A stretch of 64,000 nt of DNA from Molossus alvarezi (GCA_037176705.1 CM073886.1:129858001-129922000), one strand, 5' to 3'; positions 9,998 to 22,240 are shown, counted from the stretch's first letter. Notes: generated by a model from the letters alone, not told the origin. Made by a program: numbers and translations.

Positions 9998-12900
9998 AGG
10001 GGAGTGATTCTTAATTAACATCAGCTTCCAACTTTTCCTATGCAAGTATTTCCATATTTTTCCACAATTGATATCCTCATGTACACAGCATTTTTAAACC
10101 ATTTTCACTTAACGGTATGTCACAAATGTTTAAAAGTCACTAACAGGAGTCTGCTTAATGTTTGCAAATGTTTTTAAGTCCCTGCACTGGAAAAGGTGTC
10201 CCCTTGCGTTGGTCTTCTTTCTCCTTCTCTGCCAACGTTTTCTCTTTGAGCAGTTGAACCCCGAGCTGCCAAGCTGTCTTTCCTCTGTCCTGCCCCTTTC
10301 CAGGGAGCACTCCCTTTCTCTGCTTGTCTGGAAGCTGTGTTCGCCCCTGCAGGCCCCCCATAGCCTCTCTCCTCCTCAACAGACCCTCCAGCTCAGCTGC
10401 GTCCTCTGCATCCCCACCAGCGCGCCGTGCTCTCGCGCTGGGAGCTGGTCATGCTCTGAGTAGTGGCGGGGCCGGGGTCAGAGGTCCAAGCTCAAGGCCT
10501 GCTCCAGGGTCTGTGTTGACGGCTCTGGGCAGAGCGGCCTCTGCATGGCGTAGACGGCTGGGGCAGCTCCTTGCTTGTCTTGGAAAGCACGGGACAGGGA
10601 TGCAGCAGCCTGGCTCAACTAATCTGTAGGCCATGCAAGAGAGCATGTGAACCCAGATCATAATTGGGGTTCAGGCAGATGTGGATCCAGCAGAAAGTTG
10701 TGGGTGTCTCGGACGAGATCAGCTGGAGGAAGGGATGGTAGGTCCTCGAGAGAAAGCCAGCCATCAGTTGAGAGCCTGAGTGTGCCCGGCCACCCCTACT
10801 GTGCCCCCGGGAGGACACTGTGGGGTGAAGGGAATGGCTGGCATCACAAAGGACCTGAAGGCTTTGCTGTGGAAACCACCCTGGAAAACTGAGTCGGACC
10901 CGGAGGGCAATGCACAGCTGAGCTGCAGCCGGCGCCCGCTGGGTCCGGGCGGGGTGAGTTCCCTGGCCCACAGGAGCATGGGGGCAGGCAGGGCAGAGAC
11001 CAGCTGGCAGTCCGGGAGCAGAAGCAGGGGAGCAGAGCCTGAGCAGGGACAGGCCCTGGGACAAGTGCGGCAGGGCGACCCGTGGGAACAGAACCCTTGA
11101 ATATCCTCCCGCTCTCGTGTAGATGCCTGAAGGGATCACCTGCTTATTAAACTCACAGCTCTTGATGAGGCCTGATATGAACCTGGCCTTGTTCGAGGTT
11201 CCAGGACCCAAGCGGTCCATGCAGAGCAGGCGTACTTCTTGCCTCTGTGCAGCCCAATGTTCATCGAACCAGAATTCCAGCAAATCGGTTTATGTTCCAT
11301 TAGCCTGCTCGCTCTTCATGCGGTCTATTTTGAAATGTAAGAAACCAGGTTTCCCTTTATTTTCATAACATGCTCTTAAAACTGTGGATGAGCAAGCGGC
11401 TCTGTAACATAAATAACCTAACAGGTTACAAATGATCCTTTGGAGATTTTATTATGTAAATTGATACTTTGAAATGCAAACCAACTTTTCCAACTCACTA
11501 GGCCAGTTGCCTTGCTTTGGAACCCTAAATTGTGCATTGACATTTGGGGGATGCGCGTTTTACATACGTGCAAGGCGAGGTATTTGGACCTCCGCTCCTA
11601 CACCTCTTTATTGTGACCTGACAATGACCCTCAGGTAAAAACTGGTAATTATTTTGAACTCGATTCTTTAATAATTGGTATGCATTTCTTAATGTATTCA
11701 AGATTTTATGCTTAGTTTGGGGAAAGAAAAAAAGTGAATAAAAGATTGTTTCTACTATGTAAAGTATAAAACCTGGTGGATTTGACCAAAGAGGTGGTCT
11801 TTCAAAACGAATGAGCTGCAAAATGCTACTTCCCCCCACTGCTGACAGATCAGAATCTTGATCCATAGTGTGGATCTGCTGAACTGGACAGTCTCTGTGT
11901 CGGACTCAGGCAGGAAAGGGGTACTGTCCGGAGAGCATGAAATGGACACGAAATAGACATGAAATAGACATGGTACTCCTTTGTGGGGAAGAAATACATC
12001 CAAAGTGTTTCTGTCCATTTCTCACTTCAATTCTGTTTTTTTTTTTTTAATCCAAAAGTAGGTGAATTTTCCATAATAATAATTAGAAAATGGACAATAA
12101 TTAGAAAATGAACAACAGCCATCTCTTTTCAAACGCCTTATTCACTTCCAAAGATGGCTTAATCACAAGAGTAACTAATGTGTATGGCATTTCATCTCTT
12201 AAAAGGACCAATCACACATTTTATTTTTACAGTAACCCCATGAGCCCAGGAGTATTATCTTTCATTTTATACGTAGCAAAACTGGGCCAAAGATATTAGG
12301 TAATTTGTCCAATGTGACTAAGACATGACAAGAATTTGATCAGTTATCAGAAAATAACCACATGAAAACCATTGATTTTTCTCATACTTTGGCCAAACAA
12401 GGTATTTCTAGGCGTTTTGGGGAGATGCTTATGATACAGATGGCATGACCTATGTCCCTAAAGACCCTCTATTTGAATGGAGATAAATAAACTATTTATA
12501 TAATATGCAGAAATCATCCTATTAAAAGTGCAAAATAACGTAAAAGTGCACGTCATAGGCGTACATTCTGAGGCCCAATGGGATAACACTCTTTCTCAGT
12601 GATGCTAATGCTAATACTAGGGGTCTAAGTGAGGAGCAGGAGAGGTGTTGGGTGACTATATTTGAGTCACTAGAAGCTTATCATAAGATAATAGGAGAGA
12701 AGTCAGGAAAAAACAAAAGGGTGTCTCTGCAGCCAAAGGGTTTCACCGAGGCAATTCCCTTTCTAACTTCATCATTAATGAAATGAAAAAGTCAGGAAAT
12801 AAAACACCACTACATTTTTGCTAAGTAGATGATAACGCCTAAGTATATTTTCAGTTTTAAATAAATATCTATCGCCAAGACATAGCATCAGTAATATTAC

Positions 12901-13090
12901 ATGTCCTCCTCTGGTTAATGCAAAGCACCAAACTGAATATTTCACAATCAGATCACTTACATATGAATGCTCCATCCTTTTCAAAATTCTTTTACAAATA
13001 GTATCTCATATGTTCTCCCAAATCTTGTGACCTTTCATATGAAAAATCTGTATAAATATTTATGAATAAGTATAAATGATTATTTATTTA
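9998..13090. other. Unique sequence, no gene recognised
   Basis: GC-rich at about 10190-11090, AT-rich afterwards. The longest frame is 222 codons on the minus strand (10615-11283), with no domain I recognise and competing frames on the other strand. A MIR-like segment is listed separately. Confidence 0.4.
12205..12345 (+). mobile_element. MIR-like ancient SINE fragment
   Basis: The segment keeps the recognisable MIR core order: ACAGTAACCCCATGAG, then TATTATCTTTCATTTTATA, then CAAAACTGGGCCAAAGATATTAGGT and TTTGTCCAATGTGACT, like the family's ACAGATGAGGAAACTGAGGC / TTGCCCAAGGTCAC. It is strongly diverged, as expected for this ancient family. Confidence 0.6.
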
Positions 13091-13094
13091 TGAT

Positions 13095-13383
13095 TTAATA
13101 TGTTTTTATGGATTTTAGGAAGAGAGAGGGAGAGAGAGAGAGAGAGAAATGTAGATGTGAGAAAGAAGCACTGATCAGTTGCCTCCCCCATGCACCCTAC
13201 AGGGGACCAAACACACAACCTTGGCAGGTGCCTTACTGGGAATCAAACCGGAAACCTTTTGGTGCACAGGACTGCGACACTCAACCAACTGAGCCACACT
13301 GGCCAGGGCTGCGACACTCAACCAACTGAGCCACACTGGCCAGGGCTGCGACACTCAACCAACTGAGCCACACTGGCCAGGGC
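13095..13383 (-). mobile_element. VES-type SINE with triplicated 5' head
   Basis: The minus-strand SINE has a GA-rich body and TATTTATGATTT-like tail at its left and a tRNA-like head at its right. The head segment is present three times in tandem (13273-13383). It has a B-box-like GGTTTGATTCCCAG and lacks the GTGAGGAT tail of subtype A. Confidence 0.88.
13273..13383 (-). repeat. 37-bp tandem triplication of the SINE A-box region
   Basis: Three identical 37-bp units occupy 13273-13309, 13310-13346 and 13347-13383. Each contains on the minus strand GGCCAGTGTGGCTCAGTTGG, including the pol III A-box pattern TGGCTCAGTTGG. There is no difference between copies, so the expansion is recent or homogenised. 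Confidence 0.95.
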
Positions 13384-14973
13384 ACAAAAGATGATTTAAA
13401 CATATCAGCTATTAAGAGAACATTTCTCAATCTGAAATGTTCAAGCCAGTGTAGAAAACTGGACTCGGTCCATCACCCTGCTCCCATCTCAGAGGGTGCC
13501 CGGAGTCCACCGGAGGAGCGCACACCCCCTCAGAGGAGACCTTGCGGAGGGTGACCCGGTGCCTCACCCCCAGGGGACACAAGGCCATACTGTGTAGGTC
13601 GAGGTTTCACTTTACAGCATTTATTCCCCCAGGGGTAACACTGACTGACCGGAAGAGGTTCTGGGCTGTCTACTAACGAGGTACTCAAGGCTTTGTAGAG
13701 AAATAGATTGGAACAGATAGCAAGTCCCCCACCTGTGCCCAGCCCCAGGGCAGCGACCTCTACATGCACGGTGATGAGTTACGCAGCTGAGGTGTCTCAG
13801 CTGTGCTTGGAGGAAACAATGGAAGCAAGTTTGGCTGAAATATGTTTTTTTCATTTAGACTTCCTTTCAGTTTCAATGGGAAGAAATCCTTATGAAAGCT
13901 TTAAATGAGGACACATGTTTGAATTTAGACAGTTGACATGTGACCTTTTATTTATTTATTTTTGCAGACAATAGTTACACAGAAGGATACTACTTAAAAT
14001 GTCTTTTCATTGATTTATTCTTCAGCTATTTTGTCTAGATCCCAGCCGATCGCCCCAAGGTAAAAACTTGTACAAGCAAAATACGAATTTCTCTAAACCA
14101 ACATTTGAAACATTATTTGCTTGAATTCTACCAGTATCCTGGATCATTGCCATAGGAATTAAATATTTCGGATGATGTCATAGGGTTAGTATTTTTTAAG
14201 TTTTTGAAATTGTAATGTTATTAATGAATGTGGCTTTTGCGATTAATCTTAAGATCCCATTATATTTAACATTATTTACAACCACTATTGGGTCTTTAAA
14301 ATATGCTGATACCATGCTAATTGGCAGTCGACAGGGACCTCAGTCTGGCCTTCCCCTTGAGTTAGTCTGTGTGGACCTCACTCAGGCTACTTAATTCCTC
14401 GGTGTCTCCATTTTCTTCACGCACCCAGCAATGTTAATAAAAGCCCTTCCCTAAGTCACAGGATTTGGAAGGACACATAAGATACCACTTGTGAAAGAAT
14501 TCTGAAAAAGATGGGCACTCGTATATAAGTGATTGTGAAGTATTCAATTTGGCTCTTTGTGTTAACCAGAAGATGACTTGTAATATTACTGATGCTAAGT
14601 ATCAGCGATACTTAGATATTCATTTAAAACTACAAATATACTTAGGCTTTGTGAAGGTCCCAAGAAGCAAGGTGGTAATGGTGCCACACAGTCTTGCTGT
14701 CAGGGAGAATGTATTTGAAACTCTGGCTGTGCTTCTTCGTAGGGAAGGGATCGTGGACAAGCTGCCTGTCCTGTCCACGCCCCCGTGTCCTCATCTGCAA
14801 GCAGAGTTGGTGAGGATCATCTACCTGGGTTTTTACACAGGTTGCTGAGGTTCAAAGTTGGCTATCGTAAGTATTGACTACTTATAGGATACGTACTTTT
14901 AGAAAATTGATTTATACATGTGCACGGCAATTATTCAATCAATGTCTAATAAGGTTGTTTGATTTTTTAAAAC
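13384..14973. other. Unique sequence, possible MIR remnant
   Basis: No gene is recognised. Around 14375-14500 a minus-strand MIR-like string (TTAATTCCTCGGTGTCTCCATTTTCTTCA, described here only by type) suggests a degraded ancient SINE, with low certainty. A 99-codon plus-strand frame (14549-14848) has no recognised domain. Confidence 0.35.
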
Positions 14974-14983
14974 AATTATGTAA

Positions 14984-15220
14984 TCAGCCCTGCCCAGTTT
15001 GGCTCAGCAGTTAGAGTGTCAGCCCACGGACCAGAGTTGTGGGTTTGCTTCCAGTCAACGGCCTGTACCTCGGTTGCGGTTTGATCCCCGGCCCTGGTTG
15101 GGGTCGTGTGGGAGGCGATCAATCAGTGTGTCTCTCTCACATCAATGTTTCTCTCTCTCTCCCCCTCACACTCTATCTGAAGAGAAATGGAAGATTATCC
15201 TTAGAATTTAAAATAAATAA
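14984..15220 (+). mobile_element. VES-type SINE, subtype A
   Basis: Head AGCCCTGCCCAGTTTGGCTC, then a TCTCTC body and a decayed tail (GATTATCCTTAGAATTTAAA). It is flanked by a perfect 10-bp duplication AATTATGTAA at 14974-14983 and 15221-15230. Confidence 0.9.
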
Positions 15221-15234
15221 AATTATGTAAACAT

Positions 15235-15825
15235 CATGGTAGTCTGAATAAATTCATGCTCCTCAAAATGCCTAAAACAACTAGGCCAGCAGCAGTATTT
15301 AGTTTTTAATTCCCTACAAAAGAATGATGTAGAGTTGATGTATCACGATGGTAGCTATACTGTACTGCAAAATTCTAAGACGTCAGATGTGCAGCGAGAC
15401 CAAGGGTTAGTGGAATCACCACAATATTTTTCTGGAGATGGATGAAATAATTGTTCTATCTGTACTGATTTCTAAATAGAACAGATTTTTTTTATGTCTC
15501 TAAGGGTTTTTAATGCATTTACCTTTTATACAAATTAACAAAATTATAATCTATTAACTCATTAGTAGCTGTCACTAAGTAGCTGGCTTTACTCAGTCAT
15601 CATTTGCTAACGTTCAGAACGTTTACTTTATTTAAGCTTCAGCTAAAATTGTTAAGAGTTTTGATGTTTCCTTATCGCTAGGTTTATGAGGAAATGCAGT
15701 AAAAATTTCTTGATGATAATAAAATTGATTTGGTATGATATGTACCATTGTCACAATGGTGGTAGAATTCTTAAATATTTTCATCATTTTTTAGTATCTT
15801 AATCCCTTTTTAAAAAATTTTTGTT
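15235..15825. other. Unique AT-rich sequence
   Basis: Nothing recognisable in this stretch between two SINEs. Confidence 0.5.
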
Positions 15826-16062
15826 AATCCTCACCTGAGGATATTTTTTCATTGATCTTTAGAGAGTGGAAGGGAGAGAGGGAGAGAGAGAGAGAAACAT
15901 CAATGTGAGAGAGACAAATTGATTGGTTGCCTCCCGCAAGACCCAGATGGGGGCCTGGGATTGAACCTGCAACCCAGGTATGCGCCCTTGACTGGGAATT
16001 GAACCCACAACCTTTCCGTCTGCAGGCCAACCCTCCAGCTGCTGAGCCAAACCAGCCAGGGC
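15826..16062 (-). mobile_element. VES-type SINE, subtype A
   Basis: Tail ATCCTCACCTGAGGATAT at the left is a perfect 6-bp stem with a 4-nt loop. A GA-rich body, two B-box-like segments and the head GCCCTGGCTGGTTTGGCTCA (minus strand) follow. Confidence 0.9.
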
Positions 16063-16408
16063 TATTTTAGGCCTCTTTAAAAGTTCTATTTCTATTCTCC
16101 AATCTAAAACTAAGTGTCAAAAAGAATGACCTATATGAATGACTGTAGTTACATTTTTAGAAATGAAACAAAAGTCACTCGTGGTCATGGGCACCTGGGG
16201 GATCTTCATTGCCCTTGACTACTGGGAATTGGCTTAGTTTTGAAGACGCTACCTGGAGCTCTGTGCTTGGTCGTATGAGACATAAAGTCAGGTCTCATGT
16301 GATTTACAAATTGTTTATTAGAACAAGCAATTCAACTATGAAAGCTGTTGTAATGTATAAGCATTCCCAGAGTAATTCTGATTATTGTAGGTGAAGTTAA
16401 AAAGAATA
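16063..16408. other. Unique sequence
   Basis: Nothing recognisable. A 61-codon frame here (16209-16394) is unremarkable. Confidence 0.45.
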
Positions 16409-16410
16409 AT

Positions 16411-16688
16411 GGAGCCCTGGCCAGTGTTGTTCAGTGGGTAGAGTGCTGGCTTCCATACCAGAGGGTCTCGGGTTTGATTCCCAGTCAATTGCACATACCT
16501 GGGTTGCAGGTTCAATCCCCAGCCCCTGGTCAGGACTCGTGAGGGAGGCAATCAATCGATGTGTTTCTCTCAAATAGAAATTCCTCTTGCTCCCTCCCTC
16601 CCTTCCACTCTCTAAAAAAAAAGAGAAAAGAAAGAAAGAAAAAAATCAATGGACAAAATATCCTCTGGAGAGGATTAACAAAAAAAGA
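16411..16688 (+). mobile_element. VES-type SINE, older variant
   Basis: Head AGCCCTGGCCAGTGTTGTTC, doubled B-box-like region (GGGTTTGATTCCCAG and GGTTCAATCCCCAG), CT-rich body and tail ATCCTCTGGAGAGGAT, a perfect stem with a loop different from that of other copies. AAAAAGAATA-like sequence lies on both sides (about 16399-16408 and 16687-16698), a probable TSD. Confidence 0.87.
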
Positions 16689-16699
16689 AAAAAAGAATA

Positions 16700-17170
16700 C
16701 TGAAAACTAATCCTTTGAGAAATTATATTTTTACATTTTTTCACTATGTCCACACTAGGTAATAAAATGATGTGAGGTAATGGAAATATCAGATACAAGC
16801 TTAGTTAGGGTGTTTGTTAGAAACAGAAAAATTTTTGCATTATTTAAGAGTTAGGATAACAACAGGGTCAGAGTTGAAAGCGAAAGTAGTTCCCTTCCCA
16901 AGTTGATAATAAAAAACGATGCCAAGTCTAGTCTTCTAATGGCTTCGTGTCAAGGAGTCAGTGATCCAGGGGAACAGAGAAACCACACTGTTTGGTACCC
17001 AGCTCTTTCTGGGCAAATGCAGTCAGATACTGTCTTGCTGATGCTTTTAGGATGTCATATCATTTCATAGGGATGTTTCCTGTAGGGAGAAATTATTTGT
17101 GGCTGGAGATGAGCAGGACCAAGACGGAGACCCTTCTGATCCAGAAGAGTATTCTGTGAATAGATTGTAT
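16700..17170. other. Unique sequence
   Basis: No gene or repeat recognised. Confidence 0.45.
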
Positions 17171-17182
17171 TCCATGTTTGTT

Positions 17183-17233
<51 letters not shown>
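17183..17233. repeat. (ATTT)n microsatellite in a SINE tail
   Basis: About twelve uninterrupted ATTT units that grew from the poly(A) tail of the adjoining minus-strand SINE. Confidence 0.95.
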
Positions 17234-17484
17234 TGTTTCTTTATCCTCACCCGAGGGCATTTTTTGCATTTGTCTTCAGATAGAACGGAAGGGAGAGAGG
17301 GAGGAAGAGAGAGAGAGAGAAACATCGATGTGAGAGAGACACATCGACTGACTGCCACCCACACCATCCCAACTGGGGCGGAGGACAAATGGCAACCAAG
17401 GTACGTGCCCTCAGCGGGAACCGAACCTGGGACTCTCTCGTCAGCGGGCTGACGCTCTAACCACTGAGCCAAATCAGCCAGGGC
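17185..17484 (-). mobile_element. VES-type SINE, subtype A, with (ATTT)n tail
   Basis: Minus-strand SINE with tail hairpin ATCCTCACCCGAGGGCAT, GA-rich body and head GCCCTGGCTGATTTGGCTCA. Its A tail has expanded into about twelve ATTT units (plus strand). A CCATGTTT(T)GTTTT duplication flanks it (from about 17172 and 17485). Confidence 0.92.
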
Positions 17485-17489
17485 CCATG

Positions 17490-17944
17490 TTTTGTTTTTT
17501 TTAACGGAAGAAAAGTCATCGTCATGCCAGTTAGAGTGGGGTAGGGATGTGGCTTCCATTCAGTGGCAGGGCAAACTGTGTGGCTCCAAGTGCAGGTATT
17601 GGTGGGGATGTGGTGTGCTCTTCACTCGGGGTGAGCAGAAAGAGGTTTTCACGTCCAACTCTGACTCGGGAGGACCTACCACAACGCAAATGTATGAAAA
17701 GGTGGTCGGGAATCCAAAAAAGAATTAGATTTCTTGCTTTTTCCTTTTTCTCGTGATTTTCTTGCTCAGTGTTAATATTTTGGACATGTCCCCTGGAGAA
17801 CGGGGCTTTTCCTGTGCTAGTCTTGGAAGGACCTGAATAAAACACAGAGTGAGAGCAGGTGACTTGGAAGAACGGCCAGGACTCTGGATTATGGTAGAGG
17901 GTTAATCCTTTTTGTAGTGAATTGTTGATGCACTCATAAATTTG
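17490..17944. other. Unique sequence
   Basis: No gene recognised. Opposing open frames (17492-17728 plus, 17531-17845 minus) overlap each other and lack a recognisable domain. Confidence 0.45.
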
Positions 17945-17957
17945 ACCACAAACTCTT

Positions 17958-18203
17958 TAAAAAAAACATTTTTTTCTTTATTGATTTTAGAGAGAGGGAA
18001 GTGAGTGGGAGAGAGAGAGAGAAACATCGATGGGAGGGAGAGAGAGAAACATGGATGAGAGAGAACATCGATTGGCTGCCTCCTGCATGCTCCCCACTGG
18101 GGATCGGGTCCACAACCCGGGCATGTCCCCTGACCGGGAATCGAACTTGTGACCTCTTGGTGCAGGGTCGACGCTCAACTACTGAGCCGCACCAGCCAGA
18201 CTA
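17958..18203 (-). mobile_element. VES-type SINE, subtype B
   Basis: Minus strand. The tail CTTTATTGATTTTAGAGAG replaces the GTGAGGAT hairpin, the body is GA-rich with an extra GGGAGAGAGAGAGAAACAT-like unit, and the head is GGCTGGTGCGGCTCAGTAGT. TSD ACCACAAACTCTT (17945-17957) versus ACCATAGACTCTT (18204-18216) has two mismatches. Confidence 0.9.
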
Positions 18204-18305
18204 ACCATAGACTCTTGCTGTTAAAGTTAACTCCAAATAACGAGATATGTGTGCTGAACTTACAGGTTTCTGAATTCAAGTTGAGTACTGTTAAGTACAG
18301 ATTCA

Positions 18306-18525
18306 GCCCTGGCTGGTTTTGCTCAGTGGTTAGAGCATCAGCCTGTGGACCGAGGAGTTGTGGATTGATTCTGGTCAAGGGCACACACCTTGGATGTGCC
18401 AGAGGCAGCTAGTTGATGTGTCTCTCTCACATTGATGTTTCTTTTTCTCTCTCTCTCCCCGTCCTACACTATCTAAAGAAAAATTGAAAGAAAAAAAAAA
18501 ATCCTCAGCTGAGGATTTCAAAAAA
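18306..18525 (+). mobile_element. VES-type SINE, subtype A, internally shortened
   Basis: Head CAGCCCTGGCTGGTTTTGCTC, B-box-like GGATTGATTCTGGTC and tail ATCCTCAGCTGAGGATTT, a perfect stem. The middle part between the B box and TCTCTC body is shorter than in other copies. Confidence 0.87.
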
Positions 18526-18821
18526 GAATAGAGTCAAATCACCTTTTAAAAAAACATGAACATTGTTTTAATGAATATGTCTATTTTATAAAGTAACTGA
18601 TGCTGAGTAAGTGAATGATGCTTCTGTGCTTTCCTAGTAATTTTAATTGAGTTTTAAAATGTTTTAATTTACTAATGAAAAGATAGAAGGTGAAATACTG
18701 ACACGTTTTATCTCTCTAGTTGTTAATATAGCAATTTTTCCATAAAATTATTAGAGGAACCTTTATTTTTTGAAAAAAATATATTCTTATGAAATAATCT
18801 TAGTCCTCATACATTGAACTT

Positions 18822-19124
18822 TAAAAACAATTGTCTTTATTGTTGAAAGTATTACAGATGTCCCTCCTTTTTTTCCCCATTGACACCCTCCTCCCCACTC
18901 CCACCCCCTTCACTGCTCTGTTGTCTGTGCCCATTGGTTGTGCATATATGCATATCAGTTCTTTGGTTTATCTCTAACCATTGTCTCCCTTCCCTCTGAG
19001 GTCACACTGTGTTCCCTACTTCCTGTCTCTGGATCTGCCTTGTTCATCAGCTAATTTTGTTCATTATGTTCCACAAATAAGTGAGGTCATGTGGTACCTG
19101 TTTTTCTCGGACTGGCTTATTTCG
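18822..19124 (-). mobile_element. L1/HAL1 3'UTR fragment, 5'-truncated
   Basis: On the minus strand it ends in CATCTGTAATACTTTCAACAATAAAG-type sequence, preceded by the G-rich tract (C-rich on plus, about 18877-18910) and ATAAACCAAAGAACT, the same order as in the 3'UTR of the element at 51.7-53.9 kb. Flanking CTCATACATTGAACTT (18806-18821) and CTCATGTATTAAACTT (19125-19140) form an aged TSD with three mismatches. Confidence 0.88.
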
Positions 19125-19140
19125 CTCATGTATTAAACTT

Positions 19141-22030
19141 GAAACTGAGGTTTATTTTTATAAAAACTCAAGACCTTTATATTTTATAATTATAAGAGGT
19201 AAATAGAATAGGCCAGGCAAATTTCTATCCAAATGATAGAAAATTTGAGGATACCAACTTTTAAACCTTAGGCATTACAAATATTTTGATATATTGTACG
19301 CTTAATTTTTTAACTTCAATTTTCAGAAATTAAAGAAATAACATCAAAGAGTAAAAGCATTTTGTGTATAAAAAATAAAAGTAGAAGAAACAAGGTAACA
19401 ACTAGTTGGATAAAAATCTCTACCCACATGCACCCCCCCCCGACTAATTATTTAGATATCTAAGGCACTAAGAGTTCATTTTCATACCTTTTCTTACACA
19501 TTGCTCACAGGGACAAGTTCAGCCTGCCACGAGGCGGCTAGCTGTGACAAGGACAGTTCCAAAAGTGGAAGCTCCTGTTCTTTTCTTAGAACTGCTGATA
19601 AATATCTTTTAAGGGACGTTCACCTTCAACTACAGACTAGAAACGTCAACTGAAAATGCAGAACCAAGAGGAGCAAAGATTAATATCTCACCTAAGGCAA
19701 CTAAGCTACTGCATCTTTTTCGTGTAATAAGTACTTGCACGTTCATTTCGCCCAAGCCAAGCATGGCGTATTTTCTACCAGGCAATATGCTTACCGTATA
19801 TACACACCATCTCGCGCCTGCTGATAAACCCGTCTGGCGTGTAAGTGATACCCACGCTCCGCGGCTGTAAGAGTTACAATGGCCAGAGGAATGAACAGGC
19901 CTGATACTCAGTACTAAGTTACACGTTTAAGAGTGACACCTTTGTCCTTTGATATCATTTCCCAACAAGGTTATCACTGAAACGCCTTCCATTCGAAAGA
20001 ATTGTGTTTCTCAGGCAGCTAAAGTAGCTGCCAACACCCTGCGAGCCTTCGGTCCTTCCCTTGTGCTTTCTTCAGGGAGTTCTCTGAAAAGATTGCAGCT
20101 ATCTGTCAGCAGGCCGGAGTTCAGCTCCTCCCAAGCCCAGCAGCTCGGACGTGTCGCTGAAGAGGGTACTCCAGACGGGACAATGTGCTGTCCACAGGCT
20201 GAGCTGCTGCAGAGGGCTGGACTCCGGCCCGCGGGGCTCGGAGGGTGCTCACCCTGGAGGGGGGAGTCGAGCCCCTGGAGGCGGATCCTGGTGCTGAAGG
20301 GTCACTTCAACCTTTCAGCTTGTACACAGGCCTGGGAGCAACAGAGGTACCTGGCGATTGGCCTCCTTAGGCCTCCTTTTCAACCCACAAGTAGGGAGAG
20401 GTTGCCAAGGATGCCCTCACCCTTAGAGCTATGCACTTTGCATAATGGCTCTACTTAGCACGTCCGAGGGCCTGCGGCTGTCGCGCTGACCCGCTGCAAG
20501 GTCCCGACTGCACACCCTTCAGTGAAGCGCCCGACAGGAGTTCTCTTGAGATAAGTTGGAAGCTATTAGGTGGTGGTTCCGCGGGTAAGCGCATTTGTCA
20601 AAACTCACCCAACACTTAAAACAGGGGAGTTTTATTATACAGTAAATTGTGCTGCGATGAAGTCGATCAAAAACATTTTGGGAATCTCTTCGTGTGAAGA
20701 ATGGGTAGATAACAGAAGAAGGATGCTGTCATCAGAGCAGGCTCATCTCTGTTACTGACTGGTACAGGAGTCAACTTTTCTGAGTAGAGCACACGTGAAC
20801 CATTTATGATAAGGACTAACACCAGCTCATCATCGGTGTATTTCACAGGGATTACATACAAGAGCCCACCTGCCCTGGTCATGGCTGTGTTCCCACTGAT
20901 TTGCCTGGTGCACAGCACACACTAGGTCCTCAGTCCATACCTTCTGAAACCGCAGTCACCAGCACACACAGTGTCATCATGCATGACTGTCTTAAAATAC
21001 TTTTTAAATGTATAAAGCAAAGGAAAAGTGTGATGGAAATGTTTAGGTAATAAGCCTGCGGCTGAAAAGCTATTTTTGAACAACTTTGCTAAATATCCCT
21101 GAACACCATCACACTTCTCTTACTACTTGGCAAGTTCCCCCTTGTTGCGGGCTCCTGCACTAACTTGGATGGTCAACATCAGAAGCATCCAAGCCCATCA
21201 CGATGTGCTGGATTCTGAGTTGTTCTCTCGGGAAGATCCAGGGTTTTCCCGTCTGCTCATTTTGTGGATGAGATGCTTTCTACAGCCTGAAACGTAACTA
21301 CGCTCACTGGGGGGTGGTGGGCAAAGAACAGGCTTTGAAACCCTCGGTCTCTGTGTGTTCAAGACCCTGGCGGCGGAGTGAAGGGGAGAGAGTGGAGAAG
21401 CCCCCTTTATATGTGGAAACACGCTCCTCGTCACGGAAGTCGCCGGTGTTTTGGACGATTTGGGGGAGCACACTGAGGGAAGGGCCCCGCCTTGATTTAC
21501 AAAGACCTTTGCCAATTCGGTTGCTTTCAGAAAACATTCATTTTTAAAATCTAAAGAGAAGAAAAACACAGTGAAAGGGAAGAGGTGCATCTTCTCTTTG
21601 ATCGAAGGAAGATGGTGGGTGGTGATCACAGTGTTGGGAGAACACGAAATATTTCAGGGGAGTGGTCAGCAGGAGGCTTCTCCTCTGACCGTGCAGCTTG
21701 GCGCCGTCGTTAGGGTTGGCACTCAGGCAAGACTCTGCCCCTCAGAACACAGGCTGGGGAGCACGGAACGGGGGGAGGAGGGCCCTTGGCTGCCCCCTGC
21801 ACACAGGCTGGGAAGGCATGGAGCCACCGTTTGGAAGTGGTGTGTTTAAAACCCTCCGTAACAGTGCTACATATTTAAAATAATGAACTGAAACAACTTC
21901 TTAAAATATTTATAAATTTAGATGTTTTTTCTAGCATGTTCCTAACCTGATGTTAGTTACAATTATAGTTACCTTTTTTTTTTTGTAGCAGACTCTTCGT
22001 TGAGTAAGTAAAGTCACTTTACTCAATTAA
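19141..22030. other. Unique sequence, no gene recognised
   Basis: AT-rich to about 19950, then mixed. The longest frame is 169 codons on the plus strand (19949-20458), with no recognised domain, signal or neighbours to support it. Opposing frames at 21198-21629 (minus) and 21314-21883 (plus) also look like chance. Confidence 0.4.
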
Positions 22031-22033
22031 AAG

Positions 22034-22240
22034 TATATATTTTTTATTGATTTTAGAGAGAGAGAAAGTGAGAGGGAGAGAGAGAGAGAAACACTGATGA
22101 GAGAGAACATCAACTGGCCGCCTCCTGCACACCCCCCACTGGGGATCGGGCCCACAACCTGGACATGTGTCCTGACCGGGAATCGAACCGGGACCTCTGG
22201 TGCATGGGTCCATGCTCAACCACGGAGCCACACCGACAGG
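22034..22240 (-). mobile_element. VES-type SINE, subtype B
   Basis: Tail TTTTTATTGATTTTAGAGAG, GA-rich body, two B-box-like segments (GGATCGGGCCCACAACC and GGGAATCGAACCGG on the plus strand) and the head TGTCGGTGTGGCTCCGTGGT (minus strand). Confidence 0.88.

Noticed and set aside
10615..11283. 222-codon minus-strand ORF
   Set aside because: No recognisable domain, overlapping open frames on the plus strand in GC-rich DNA, and no splice or transcript evidence.
19949..20458. 169-codon plus-strand ORF
   Set aside because: No domain or family recognised, low-complexity Ser/Leu-rich start, and no supporting context.
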